64,000 bases of DNA from Ophthalmolycus amberensis (GCA_024529925.1 JAFEUB010000064.1:1958001-2022000), one strand, 5' to 3'. Shown: positions 46,669 through 58,933, counted from the first letter of the stretch. Notes: a model not told the origin generated them from the sequence alone. Translations and numbers: made by a program.

Positions 46669-49600
46669 ATGAATCATGACCTCGTTGAAATGCTAAGAGA
46701 GAAACTAGACAACTTCACCATCTCAGGTAAGAGACATTACATTAAGAGCAATGTGTCTTATATACGCTTCTGAGTTTGATGATCATGTAGCAGTTGTGTG
46801 TCTTGTGTCTCTGTGGTGTCTTTAGATTACCATGGCCTGAACAGTCCAGGTCTCACATGCTATTTGAACAGCGTTCTCCAGGTGCTGTTCATGACCGAAG
46901 ACTTCCGGGAGGCTGTGAAACGGTTGGTAACCTCAGCTTCTTTTGGGTTGTTTTTATATTTTTAAACAGTTCAGATCAAATGAAAACCCAAACAAATGTT
47001 TTTTTTTAGATCTTTACAGTATGTTAAAGGAATAGTTCCTTCCTGAGAAGAGCGGTACCACTCATGTTTGTATAGTAAAGCTGCAGCCAGCAGTGTTAGC
47101 TTAGCATAATGACTGGAGGCAGGGGGAAACAGCTAGCCTGGCTCTGTGCAAATGCAACAGAATAAAGTTCCCTAATTAATAAAAAGGGTTTGAGGGAGGC
47201 TGAAGGTGTGGAATGAATGATGACAATAATAATTATGTAATAGTAGTAACTGTATATATAATATAATTTTATTTGTTTTATACATTTTTGTCTCTTTTGT
47301 ATTGTTTTCTTGGTTTGTGATCTTATTTCCTAATATTGAAAAAAAAGATTTTATATACCAATGTCTCTCAATCAACTTCAGTCAAAGCCAGGCTAGCCGT
47401 TTCCCCCTGTTCCCAGTCTTTATGCTAAGCTAAGCTAACCTGCTGATGGGTCCAGCTTCATATTTACGGTAGCGTATGTTGGACAAATACGTAAAGAAGA
47501 ACTTTAGGATAACCTTCACTCCTTCCTCTAAAGCAACGTATTATTCTCACTGTGCCACAGATGCTGCAGTGAAGATTCAACAACCATTGACCCACAGCTG
47601 AGAAGACTATTTGCTGATTTACAGAAAAGGACGGCGAAAACAAAATACCTCACAGAAACACTGGGGATCACAAACGGTGAGTGAGTTTGGATTTGAGACA
47701 TCACACTGCTGCTGCAGCTGCTAGTGTGTGAATATCCTGCAGACTCAGAGAAGCTGAATATGAACTCACAATGATCCGTTTGTCCTCTCTCCTACTTTAA
47801 GTGTTCGAGCAACGGGATGCAGCTGAGTATTTTGAGAAGATTTTGGGTTTGACCAGTCCAGAGGCAGCCAAGGTGTGGATAGCATTTTTATATCTAATGA
47901 TATATTTTATATAATATTGTGAAGTTTGTCATTAGATTATTACTACTCGTATTTTCATGGTCTATCCATTAATTGTTTGGTTTGTGAATTGTAAGAAAAT
48001 TGTGAGAAACATTTGTATGTTCAGTACTTGAGTAAATATACTTAGTTACATTCCATCACGAATAAAGAATTAGAGATGTGAGAGATTAGAGATGTGGATT
48101 ATGCTACAGGAGTGGTTTAAGTGTTCAAGTCTACAGGAGGAGATTATAGGATACAAAACAAGTAGAATTTGAGTGTAATATAACTACCAGGCTACTCAGC
48201 ACCCGTTGAACCTGTGGTGTCCCCCTTTGTGTCTAGATATTCAAGGGAGAGCTGAGTCACAGGACCACATGCCTTAAGTGCAAAGAGAGGAACGATTCCA
48301 GGGGCTTTTTTTGGATTCTGCCGCTTGCGGTGGAAGATTTGCGTCGTCAAACCTACAGCGTGGTACTACGCGTTCCTTTTAACGGCGAAATAAGAGTATT
48401 TTTCAGAAATGCACAAGAAAAGATGCATGCAGGATGAATAAACGTACAATGTTTACAGGAAAATGGGTTGAAGGCATTCTTCAAGGGAGAAAAGGTCTGC
48501 GGGGACAACAGAGTGTACTGCAGCCGCTGCGATAAAAAGCGAGATGCAGACTTTGTGAGTATCGATGCATCTCACTCCAGCAGGTTAAACCGAATTCCTG
48601 ACTCCTGATTTCGATCGACTGAAGTCTTAAGTATGTTGAGTAACTCTGCGTTTCATTGTGTGGTCCAGGAATGTGAGATGACACAGAGTCCAGAGATTTT
48701 GACCCTCCTGCTGAAGAGATTCAGCTTTGACTACAAGCGCAGGTGTTACGTGAAGCTTCACTGCAACGTGGATGTCCCCAAAACCTTACACATAGAGGTG
48801 CTATACCTATTCATTTCTGCAGCAGATTGTTTCTGATTTAACATTTCCGAAATGTGTTGACGTTGTTTTATTTCCGTCTCCTCAGAGTTGTAAATACGAC
48901 CTCTACGCTTTAGTTAACCACTTCGGTAATCTAACAGGAGGTCATTACACTGCACAAATCAAGTCTTTCGAAACTCACATGTGGTATCACTTCAATGACG
49001 ACGTTGTTAACGGGGTAAGGAGGCTCATTTTGCTATATGCAGTCCAGTTTCACAAATCCTCACACAGTTCAACGATGCAAAGTTTAACATTTACTGTGAT
49101 TATTTTCAATTCTGCAGGTCATACCACCGCTGTTTGGGGCTGGAAATAACCCTTTGAGGTCTCGTACAGCTTACCTCCTCATGTACAGGAAGGGTAAGTT
49201 AGTTAGCATGAAGTCAGTTAGCATCTTAAGGGGAAGAAGATGAAACTGTATGAAAGGTGCTATGTATTATTAACCTCCCATTTTTACCTTTAAAGTTAGC
49301 AGACATACTGAAAACCTTGATGAAGGCAACCAGCAGTCTCTCTGCACACATGCAGATGTTGATGCTGAAGGAAGACGTGACGAGACGGAGAGAGGAGAGG
49401 CCCTCGTACCGGATCTACTGAAGGATGAAAGCTGCAACGGAGGGGGAAACTTGAAGCGCTTGAATGTCGATGAATTAAAGAAGAGCCATGACGATACGGT
49501 TTGGAAGACACAGACAAACTTTTCTCGGGAACTGAATGAACAGCGAGACCCGAGAGCAGCATGCGTGAGGCCGCACAAAGAGATGTTACTTCAAACTTGC

Positions 49601-50086
49601 ACTGGAGCAGATGGAGAGGGCTACAGGCCACGTGGGCAAACACAAGAGTCACATTTTGCAAAGCTACAAAAAGATGGTGATGATAGAGTCAAACCTGCAG
49701 AAGATGAAGTTTTTAAAAACAAAAGGGAGGCAGTAGCAGAGGTCAAAGGAAATAGAGCTAAACAGAAAAGAGAGGCGTGTGTCAGTGTGAATGTGTGTGA
49801 TTCTGATCTAAAGTCACATCCACACTCCACAAGAGACTTGCAGCAGCTATTTAGCAGGGACGAACCTGTTGGGCTCCGTTGGGCTCCCGTTTCACCGAAC
49901 AAATGCCGAAAATCAATCAGTCCAAAGAGAGACGAGGAGAAAATGCAGCATGTTGTGACGGCGGACGGCAGCTGCAGACTGGCGACCACACAGACTGTGA
50001 CAAGGGGAGAAATAGCTGCAAGTGGCAGAGCGAGAAGAAAGGCTGCAGAGAGCAAGGACACATTTAAGAAAAAGCCATGGAAGTGA
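46669..50086 (+). CDS. Intact USP-family deubiquitinase (562 aa)
   Basis: Exons 46669-46726, 46826-46922, 47561-47676, 47802-47872, 48237-48362, 48459-48554, 48669-48797, 48886-49014, 49118-49193, 49296-50086; 1689 nt, all phases consistent, stop TGA. Catalytic Cys31 in YHGLNSPGLTCYLNSVLQ; zinc-finger pairs TCLKCKE and YCSRCDK; His251 in LTGGHYTAQI; Asp box WYHFNDD. The C-terminal exon adds about 263 residues of basic/acidic, probably disordered sequence. Core length (about 300 aa) suits small USPs; the Cys and His boxes are closest in my memory to USP47/USP18-like fish proteins, so removal of ubiquitin or a UBL is expected. It is the only copy here with the full triad in one frame. The exon 2 donor is GTTGGT, weak but at the paralogues' GTTAGA position. 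Its first six exons are repeated inverted at 54.3-56.4 kb. Confidence 0.85.
47025..47515. mobile_element. Palindromic MITE in USP intron 2
   Basis: GTTAGCTTAGCATAATGACTGGAGGCAGGGGGAAACAGCTAGCCTGG is followed 250 bp later by its inverted complement (GGCTAGCCGTTTCCCCCTG...ATGCTAAGCTAAGCTAAC). This is a very common teleost hairpin repeat. It is duplicated with the arm at about 55515-55995. Confidence 0.6.
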
Positions 50087-50869
50087 AGAATGAATACGGA
50101 TAAGTGATACGTGAATTGTCACTTGGAATAGCTTATTTGTGAAGCAGGACTCCTGCGAACGTAATTCCTTTGACACTGTTTGCCGTCGATCCTGTGCTGT
50201 TTGGATTTCAGATGGACAAATGTCACCATTTCACTGTTTTAGGAAGCGACATGCACTTGCAGTATTTGGATAAACATGGATTTATGTCAGTAAAACAATA
50301 AAGTCATTCAGTGGCTGCTGAGTACTTCACTGTGTATTTGACTGTCAAGGCACAGACTAATATATGACTGCTTCAGGCTAGGACAGGGATTGCACTGAGT
50401 TAACCACAAATGTACTTATGTGGTCAGAGGGAAATCAATTATGCTGGTAGGAGGTAAATAAAGGGAAGAAACTGAAAGACATAATAATGGATTTGTATAT
50501 CGATAATGCACATTGATCTTTAAGAAATCTGTAAGTTAACCCTGTTAGTGTTGTTCACTTTTACATTATTTACTAGTTCGTTAATATCTATTTATTCAGG
50601 TGATCCCCATGATGAGGATAAAAAACACAGGTGGCGGCAGCTGAAGATGAAATACAAAATCCACCAGATGAGACATATTATAAATATAAACCATGGATTG
50701 TAGTCTTATAGTCCAGTTCAGCGGGCTTATGATTATGATTTTTTGCACTTGTAAGGGCGTTTATATAACTGAGTGTCCCGACCGAAACCTCTGCAAATGA
50801 TTGTGCTTTTCCACTGAACCTACTTTGTGTGTTTTCTGAGTGTTGTTGTGTTTTATGTTTTGCACCTCA

Positions 50870-51026
50870 GGGCTCCAGCTCCTTTTGTGTAGAACAATCC
50901 TTTAAAAGCAAGGATCAGAAGAGAAGACTCCACCTGCTGTCTGAATGTGGAATCTTACACACGTCAGTCATTATTTATGTAGGTCAAAGTATCATCTTAA
51001 TTCTAACATTTCCAGAAATATTTTAA
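50870..51026 (+). pseudogene. Degenerate UBL half-domain
   Basis: After a CACCTCAG acceptor the frame contains DQKRRLHLLSECGILHTSVI, resembling the second half of a UBL (QRLIF...LSDCGIKHESTI in the exon at 51965). No glycine pair follows. A related, more decayed copy lies at about 59360-59420. It could be an upstream UBL repeat of the poly-UBL gene, or a relic. Confidence 0.35.
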
Positions 51027-51628
51027 AAGAAATGTATGTTTTTGTTACTTTTTGTTGTTTGATAGATACTATTCCCGTCTTAACAACTTGTCGTCATTGT
51101 TCACTGTTATTTTGAGATTAATAATATTGTAAAATACTGTAAATTGGATCCTTCATAAACATACAAAATATATACAAAAAAATAAGTTTTATAATTTTAC
51201 ATATGGACATCCACTATAAATCAGTGAGTGTTCTGATAAATGTGCAGATGACTTTGAACCCATATTTTTATTAATTTAACGTTTTTGTTAAATTAACCAA
51301 TATGAATGGTGAAAAAGTCAAATTTATTATTTTAGTATATTTCAAATGTAACATACTGGCTACTGAGTTGCATATTTCAAAGATCACAGTTAAAAATAGT
51401 TCTGGCATTGTATTTAAAGTTTCCCTTTACATGAATACAATCAAAGACATTTAAAAACACGTGGAAAGGAGTGAGTAAATAATCAGTGCTGTATGTGAGG
51501 TTTATAAGATAGAACATGTTTCTTGGTTAAGGCTGGTGTATATCACGTTAATGTTTAAAGTGAAAGTAAAAGTATTCTTTATCTCCGTGGCTTCCATGTT
51601 ATATTCCGCTGGAAGTTAACTTAAGATC

Positions 51629-51721
51629 ATGGGAGCAGCTCAGACGAAAACCACAGAAATGGTTGTGACTACACGCGACCTGCTGGACTACACGCGACCT
51701 GCTGCACGTTCACCATTGAAA
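51629..51721 (+). CDS. Small ORF with N-myristoylation-like start (possible poly-UBL first exon)
   Basis: The ORF begins MGAAQTKTTEMVVTTRD and stops after 30 codons. MGxxxT fits an N-myristoylation signal, and EMVVTTR resembles the first strand of UBL-1 (MVVQLRV). An IRF-like AAGTGAAAGTAAAAG lies about 60 bp upstream, similar to the UBL-1 promoter layout. An 18-bp word (CTACACGCGACCTGCTG) is tandemly repeated inside. No donor was confirmed. Confidence 0.2.
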
Positions 51722-51907
51722 TAGTCACTTGTCACTTAGATCTACAGGCTGATGTTTAAATCATTCAGTTAATAATATGAAGTTGAGTTGTTTTGCCATT
51801 CCATGATGTGAATGTCGGGACATAAGACTGCAGCAGGTCACTGAAGGGCGAATCAAGTGACATCTTTGTTGATTTATTTTGGAGAAATGTTGTCAGTGCT
51901 TGACACT

Positions 51908-51958
51908 CTCTCTCTCTCTTTCTCTCTCTCTTTGTCTCTCTCTCTCTGTGTGTGTGTG
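51908..51958. repeat. (TC)n/(TG)n microsatellite
   Basis: A pyrimidine-rich CT repeat running into TG repeat directly before the acceptor of the UBL exon at 51965; it may act as that exon's polypyrimidine tract. Confidence 0.9.
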
Positions 51959-51964
51959 AGGTAG

Positions 51965-53416
51965 ATTCTTCCCAGCGACTGATCTTCAAATGGTGCGTGC
52001 TGAAAGGTGCTGCGAAGCTGTCTGACTGTGGAATCAAGCACGAGTCAACCATTCACTTAGAGACTTGGCCCGTCACAATACAGTTCTTCATTGACGATAT
52101 ATGTGGGCAACGTCATACATTCTGGCTGGATGAAGATGAGTTTAAGAGCTGCCTGGTGGAGCATCTGAAGCACAGGATACAGGATACATTGGGAATCCCA
52201 GGTTGGTTGAATCACTTTGGTTTAGCATCTAAACACATTCATGATTGAAACTATACACTGAGGTCTGCAGGTTAGACTAAAGGCTATAATGCATTAATCA
52301 GCCTGTTAAAGGGAAAATTCACCACTTTTTGATGTCATGTCCAATCAGTGCTGATGGTAAATGTAGTCCACTGAAGACATAAATTCCACAGTGCGTGCTG
52401 TATTTAGGGCCTACATGTACCAGGATGCATTGCGTGAGCAGTGAGTCCGCTACAACTGATAAATGAACAAATAAACTCAAAATGTCAACGAAGGAAATAT
52501 TCTTACAACGAAACTGAAAAATACAAACTTATACCTTCTGAAGTTTCTCTCTGACTCTGAACTAAAGCAGGCTTAACTTGTTAACTCATCGTAAAACACA
52601 TTTATTTATTTTTTATTTGATTCGACAGGCACAGAGCACGTTAATTAGCATCAGTACAAAATACAAGATGTAAACATGCCGGCGTTAGCAAAAATCCTAA
52701 TTTACATCCGTAGTCGACACTGGGTTGCAAACATCAGAAACTGTCCACGCTGACATTCATGAACAGAACGTTTCAGTTTCTGTTGGAGGACAATTTGAGC
52801 AAAAACACCACCAGTTGTTTGCTCTCGTCAGCTCAGACATGTCCTCCCTGCTGCCGCTGCAGCCTCGAGAGGCCTCTCTGCAGCGATTAGTTTCCAGTGA
52901 GATATTAATGAGTTTATACAATAAGTTTGCTGTTGTAAACATTACTGTTGCTATTCTAGAAACAATATTTAGTTAAATTAAAAGTATGAATAACTTTGAA
53001 CCATGTTCTGAAGTTGTTTTTAAAGTTATTTAAGTTTTTTAAAGCATTTATTTCGTCATGAAAAGGAACCGAGTGTTGATAAGAGTAGCTCCTAGTATTA
53101 AAGACCTAAAGATACCTAACTCTACCTGAAGGCCACCGAAGTTCTCCGACACACTTATAAAGGGAGTGATGAGTGAACTAGTATGATGTTAATCTCAATC
53201 TGAAACTCACCACTAGATTTCACTAAATCTTACACACTTGACACGAGTCAGCGAGTTGTTTTCTCGTTCAACTGTCACCAATGTGGAGCCATGTGGTCTG
53301 ACTGCAGCAGATAAAGTTTGAAGGATTTTAGGCTAAATGACATCTATGTTGATTTATTTTGGAGAAATGTTGTCAGTACCCGGCTTTGACTCTCTGTGTG
53401 TGTGCGTGTGTGTGTT

Positions 53417-53458
<42 letters not shown>

Positions 53459-53468
53459 TGTGTGTGTT

Positions 53469-53513
<45 letters not shown>

Positions 53514-53722
53514 TTGTTGTAGAAGACAAACAGCGACTGATCTTTTTAGGCAGACAGCTGAAAGACGGCCGTACCCTGTTTGAATATGGAATCAAGAACG
53601 GGTCAACCATTAGCTTGATAAAAAGGCTTCCGGGGGGAGGGTTGGGTCCTGAGGAGGGAGCTGGTCGAATGAGTGACGAAGGAGGCAAAAACCGAAGTAA
53701 GGAAACTGTGCTTTATTTGTAA
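51965..53722 (+). CDS. Poly-UBL gene: tandem ubiquitin-like repeats ending LPGG (5' end unresolved)
   Basis: Exon 51965-52201 carries the second half of one UBL (SSQRLIFKWCVL...LSDCGIKHESTIHL) joined to the first half of the next (PVTIQFFIDD...EHLKHRIQDTLGIPG). Exon 53523-53722 completes it (EDKQRLIFLGRQLKDGRTLF...GSTISLIKRLPGG) and adds a 27-residue tail to a TAA. Both edges are phase 1, and the intron splits the UBL at the position used in UBL-1. QRLIFLGRQLKDGRTL is very close to ubiquitin QRLIFAGKQLEDGRTL. The LPGG is a plausible processing and conjugation site, as in polyubiquitin or ISG15. A splice at CGAAGTAAGG (about 53694) is possible. The upstream start is missing; candidate pieces are at 50870 and 51629. 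Confidence 0.65.
53393..53515. repeat. (TG)n microsatellite
   Basis: Two blocks of TG repeat separated by TGTTCC, duplicated as a unit. They sit directly before the acceptor of the last UBL exon. Cysteine/valine or histidine/threonine open frames through it are artefacts. Confidence 0.95.
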
Positions 53723-54069
53723 ACCTACTCTGGGTACTTCTGTTCTCTACTGGGACACATTCTGATAACACACCAGAGCTGCACTTCAGAGACACAGCTA
53801 TACATGGGCAACATTGAACAATGTTCAGCTACAACATGTACAATATCTATTTGATGTTTCATGTTATGTTGCATGTTTAGATAAATGTTTCTATTTTTCT
53901 GATGTTTAACTTAAGAAATGTATTTACATATGTTAACCTGTTTGTGTCAGACATCAAATAGACGTTCTGCATTATGTAAATGAAATCTTTATAAAGTGAT
54001 GCAGCATTATTTGATGTGTAAATCTACAGTAAATAACTGTCTACAGAGTTACTTTTACACTTGATGCTG

Positions 54070-54179
54070 TAATTCTACAGCAACTCACTGCTATCACCAT
54101 CCTGAAACAAAGGTCTCACTTGGCAAAGTAACACCTCTGGGTTTGGATGGTGTGCAGGCTCTTCACACTACTAACAGTT
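54070..54179 (+). repeat. 110-bp direct repeat, left flank of the inverted arm (partner 58824-58933)
   Basis: TAATTCTACAGCAACTCACTGC... to ...CACTACTAACAGTT occurs on both sides of the inverted arm B, with one mismatch noticed (CATCCTG against CGTCCTG). A single original copy probably existed before arm B arrived. A 137-bp segment of unknown origin (54180-54316) separates this copy from the arm. Confidence 0.9.
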
Positions 54180-54316
54180 GTTAAGGCCCGGCTCTAGAAC
54201 CATAGCAAATGTTACGAAAACTCAGGCACGGAGCTAAACAAACAAATACCTTTATAAACAATTCAAATTGCAACACAAAAGAGCATTCTGGTAGAATGCC
54301 AGACAGTTTAACTGCT

Positions 54317-56361
54317 GACTCTGTGTCATCTCACATTCCTGGACCACACAATGAAACGCAGAGTTACTCAACATACTTAAGACTTCAGTCGATCGAAATC
54401 AGGAGTCAGGAATTCGGTTTAACCTGCTGGAGTGAGATGCATCGATACTCACAAAGTCTGCATCTCGCTTTTTATCGCAGCGGCTGCAGTACACTCTGTT
54501 GTCGCCGCAGACCTTTTCTCCCTTGAAGAATGCCTTCAACCCATTTTCCTGTAAACATTGTATATTTATTCATCCTGCATGCATCTTTTCTTGTGCATTT
54601 CTGAAAAATACTCTTATTTCGCCGTTAAAAGGAACGCGTAGTACCACGCTGTAGGTTTGACGACGCAAATCTTCCACCGCAAGCGGCAGAATCCAAAAAA
54701 AGCCCCTGGAATCGTTCCTCTCTTTGCACTTAAGGCATGTGGTCCTGTGATTCAGCTCTCCCTTGAATATCTGTAGACACAAAGGGGGACACCACAGGTT
54801 CAATGGGTGCTGAGTAGCCTGGTAGTTATATTACACTCAAATTCTACTTTTTTTGTATCCTATAATCTCCTCCTGTAGACTTGAACACTTTAAACACTCC
54901 TGTAGCATAATCCACATCTCTAATCTCTCACATCTCTAATTCTTTATTCGTGATGGAATGTAACTAAGTATATTTACTCAAGTACTGAACATACAAATGT
55001 TTCTCACAATTTTTCTTACAATTCACAAACCAAACAATTAATGGATTGACCATGAAAATACGAGTAGTAATAATCTAATGACAAACTTTACAATATTATA
55101 TAAAATATATCATTAGATATAAAAATGCTATCCACACCTTGGCTGCCTCTGGACTGGTCAAACCCAAAATCTTCTCAAAATACTCAGCTGCATCCCGTTG
55201 CTCGTATACTTAAAGTAGGAGAGAGGACAAACGGATCATTGTGAGTTCATATTCAGCTTCTCTGAGTCTGCAGGATATTCACACACTAGCAGCTGCAGCA
55301 GCAGTGTGATGTCTCAAATCCAAACTCACTCACCGTTTGTGATCCCCAGTGTTTCTGTGAGGTATTTTGTTTTCGCCGTCCTTTTCTGTAAATCAGCAAA
55401 TAGTCTTCTCAGCTGTGGGTCAATGGTTGTTGAATCTTCACTGCAGCATCTGTGGCACAGTGAGAATAATACGTTACTTTATAGGAAGGAGTGAAGGTTA
55501 TCCTAAAGTTCTTCTTTACGTATTGGTCTAACATACGCTACCGTAAATATGAAGCTGGACCCATCAGCAGGTTAGCTTAGCTTAGCATAAAGACTGGAAA
55601 CAGGGGGAAACGGCTAGCCTGGCTTTGACTGAAGTTGATTGACAGACATTGGTATATAAAATATATTTTTTCCATGTTAGGAAATAAGATCACAAACCAA
55701 GAAAACAATACAAAAGAGACAAAAATGTATAAAACAAATAAACAGACATCTATACAGTTACTACTATTACAGAATTATTATTGTCATCATTCATTCCACG
55801 CCTTCAGCCTCCCTCAAACCCTTTTTATTAATTAGGGAACTTTATTCTGTTGCATTTGGACAGAGCCAGGCTAGCTGTTTCCCCCTGCCTCCAGTCATTA
55901 TGCTAAGCTAAGCTAACACGGCTGGCTCCAGCTTTACTATACAAACATGAGTGGTACCGCTCTTCTCAGCAAGAAATCATCCCAAAATGTCAAACTATAC
56001 CTTTAACATACTGTAAAGATCTAAAAAAAAACATTTCTTTGGGTTTTCATTTGATCTGAACTGTTTAAAAATATAAAAACAACCCAAAAGAAGCTGAGGT
56101 TACCAACCGTTTCACAGCCTCCCGGAAGTCTTCGGTCATGAACAGCACCTGGAGAACGCTGTTCAAATAGCATGTGAGACCTGGACTGTTCAGGCCATGG
56201 TAATCTAAAGACACAACAGAGACACAAGACACACAACTGCTACATGATCATCAAACTCAGAAGCGTATATAAGACACATTGCTCTTAATGTAATGTCTCT
56301 TACCTGAGATGGTGAAGTTGTCTAGTTTCTCTCTTAGCATTTCAACGAGGTCATGATTCAT
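54317..56361 (-). pseudogene. Inverted partial copy of the intact USP gene
   Basis: Minus-strand exons match the gene at 46669: 56361-56304, 56204-56108 (with Cys box), 55449-55334, 55208-55138, 54770-54645, 54548-54453 and the first 22 bases of exon 7 (54338-54317), where the copy is cut. Frames are still open, so it is young. The His and Asp boxes and the tail are absent, so no active enzyme is expected. Confidence 0.85.
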
Positions 56362-58668
56362 AATGTCTTTTGAATGAGAGCGTTGACATTTTTAAGATCA
56401 CCGGTTTGTTTTCCTGATGTACGGATTGAGCCTGCTGAAGCACATGAGATACAGCAGAAGTTAAGAGACGGCAAGCACAAGAGGCCTGATTTTACACTCA
56501 CACTACTAAACAGCAATGTGGTCATTACCAACAACAGAACACTGACCAGTGAAAACAGCCAGAGGATAGTGGGACAGGGCTAGTTTCTGAGGGTTTTGCA
56601 TGTATTTCGATACTGTCTTACTAGCTAATAATGATGGCAGAGGGGTCATTGTATTGCATTATCAGGGACGATTGGGAAAATTATACTTCTCACATGTAGA
56701 AATTGTTTAGAAATGTACAACTAATAATCTACTAATGTATACAGCTGATGTAAGTACTGTTACTTTTCAGGTTTATATTTTAAACAGGGCTACAACACAT
56801 ATCAGTCTCTAAAATATGACACTGTGACGATTGTTAGAAAGTAAACTTGCAGTAATGTAAGTTTCATGAGCTCCTCATCAACTAGATATAAGAATATAAA
56901 GCTGCTTACACATTCATCAGTGAGAATTGAAAGAGGCGTTCTGCTGCAGAACAACTTCTTTATTTTGCTGCTAATACTTCCTTTGTTTTGTTTTCTTTCT
57001 GTGGGATCAAGTGCGAAATAAGTTGAGTTTCTATTCATGCACAATAGGAAATGCAGGACTTTTACTACATGTGGCATTTCTATACTGTGGTATTTCTATT
57101 CTGTGGTATAGTTGGCATGGCAACTACATGGTAAAACGTAAACATAAAAAAGGGATTTTTCAGCCCAAACAAACACAGCAATGAGTAAAATCCCAGTACA
57201 TTAAGCACGAGAAGTAACCAGTGAATGCAGCTGGTGCGTTTGGGTGTCATGGAAAGCCACGCAGCCTCTCGATCCTCCGTTAGCACAACCAGCGACAACC
57301 AGCACAACCAGCACAACCAGCCCATCTGGTTAGTCGACTGCAACCTTCTTTCACTTTCGATACCAACGAGAGGTTGAAGGGGAGGATACTGCGACAGACA
57401 AGGGACGAGAAAACACATACTTTACACCTAGGATCAGACACAGACTGTCCGACTTTACCCAAATCACCGGGTTTGATTTCATCTGAATCCTCCTGCAGGC
57501 TGTCGTTTCAGGCGTGGCTGTGTTGCTTCCGGTTGAGCAATATATTTAAAGAAATAGTCGCGAAAACAAAAAGTTAGATAAAGACGAACTGTTCCTCCAA
57601 GGTAAGACATAACTTCCTCTTAAACATCTCCTGTTAATATGTGCCAGTCTAACTTCTCAATGTTTTATTCACAATGTGTCATTTGTGCTCCTAAATTAAA
57701 ATGAACAATGTGTTTGTGCAGTGAGGCATCAGCAGCTTTATGAAGGGGAAATACACGCATTGGCTTGTAATTTACATATTCGGTGGTTTAAACTGGATTG
57801 ATCCTTTATTTTTTTGTGCATAATGAACATGTTTTGAGCCTTTCAACATTCAAAGTGTGAACTTAAATGTTCATACTGTGCTCTAAATACATTCATCAAG
57901 TAAAACATAAGCCAGCTGGAAATCCCCTGAGCGCCCAGCAGTGAGTCAATTTAATTTATACCAGCTCGGTGACGCAGATAAAACGTCTTGACAGCAGAGA
58001 TGTCTTGTCAACAGAATGTTTTTCAAATCAGAGGTTATTAAACTAAACTAACTTATTAAAATCTCAACACACATGACACACACATATCTTTTGAGAGTCA
58101 GTGTGATTTGCTCTTCCCGGGGATGTCTTTATCTCCGATGTACATTATTAACGCCCATAAATCATAAACATAATGATAAACATCATGTTCCTTATGACTC
58201 CAGAACCTCCCTAAGAATGATCGCGTTTATAGGTTTTTTTTTTCAGTATAAAAGTAATCCAGTGCTGGTTATTTATACACTCGTGGGTGCATTGCACCAC
58301 TAATACCTAATTCGGCATACTTTGAATGGTGCCAATATGCCAAAATGTAAACAAATAAAGGCTACAAAATACTCAAGTTGTAGCCCACAATTAGTCGTAC
58401 TTCCTGTTTACATCCATAAAAGCTCAAAATGTGAGCATGATGTCCCAAATCAACAAAGAACAATGATAAGAGTTCTATTGTAATATTATGTGAGCCATAG
58501 TAATATTTTGACATTAGGCTTTAAGGCTCATAATGTCCCATTGTTCTCATATATCAACCCATGTGTCAGATCATAATGAAGTTATGATATTATGTCTGTA
58601 CATTGGGATATAGTGTTAGTTAGTAACCATAGTGCCTGACCTTTTTTCCACGTTATAGGAGAATCAAA

Positions 58669-58773
58669 ATGAGCATTGGGGGACAGGAACAGGTGGAGAA
58701 GAAGTACAACCCACATGACACCACCCTGAGGTTTGTCAACGGGAAGGACGACTTGGATCCAATGTGTGACGAG
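58669..58773 (+). pseudogene. Inverted copy of RBR-2 exon 1 with an in-frame 90-nt deletion
   Basis: The frame begins MSIGGQEQVEKKYNPHDTTL as in RBR-2 and ends at the same GAG|GTATCT donor, but 30 codons between PMCD and the final E (the acidic run, CGHAVTPESLTNWC and QLD) are missing. Exon length is 105 instead of 195 nt. The following RBR exons are not present, so it encodes at most a fragment. Confidence 0.75.
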
Positions 58774-58823
58774 GTATCTCATGTCTTTTCTTTTTTTTAT
58801 ACATTTAAATTAAAGCAATGATT

Positions 58824-58933
58824 TAATTCTACAGCAACTCACTGCTATCACCGTCCTGAAACAAAGGTCTCACTTGGCAAAGTAACACCTCTGGGTTTGG
58901 ATGGTGTGCAGGCTCTTCACACTACTAACAGTT
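58824..58933 (+). repeat. 110-bp direct repeat, right flank of the inverted arm
   Basis: Second copy of 54070-54179, beginning 3 bp after arm B ends. After it, 58934-59870 carries decayed sequence related to the poly-UBL region (GTCATTATTTACGTAGGTCAGAG near 59370 matches 50968; 59560-59750 matches 53800-53980), with no intact gene. Confidence 0.9.

Larger units (their letters stand above)
43976..48692 (+). repeat. Large inverted duplication, arm A
   Basis: About 4.7 kb that recurs in reverse complement at 54317-58820. Arm A contains RBR-2 exon 1, its upstream region, a MITE and the first six USP exons plus 24 bases of the seventh. Homology ends inside the USP exon at GACACAGAGTC (48692) and inside the first RBR-2 intron at CATTGCTTTAATTTAAA (43976). 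Spacer between arms is 5.6 kb. Confidence 0.9.
54317..58820 (-). repeat. Large inverted duplication, arm B
   Basis: Reverse complement of 43976-48692, about 200 bp shorter through small indels. It holds the partial USP, the small conserved frame, the MITE, the IRF-like site (about 57350), the RBR leader region and a shortened RBR exon 1. Close similarity over non-coding parts indicates recent origin. Confidence 0.9.

Noticed and set aside
49270..50176. Minus-strand frames of 87-146 codons
   Set aside because: They lie opposite the USP C-terminal exon, whose frame is continuous with nine upstream exons.
53337..53722. Cysteine/valine-rich and histidine/threonine-rich proteins
   Set aside because: The repetitive parts come from the (TG)n tract; only the UBL frame after 53523 is real.
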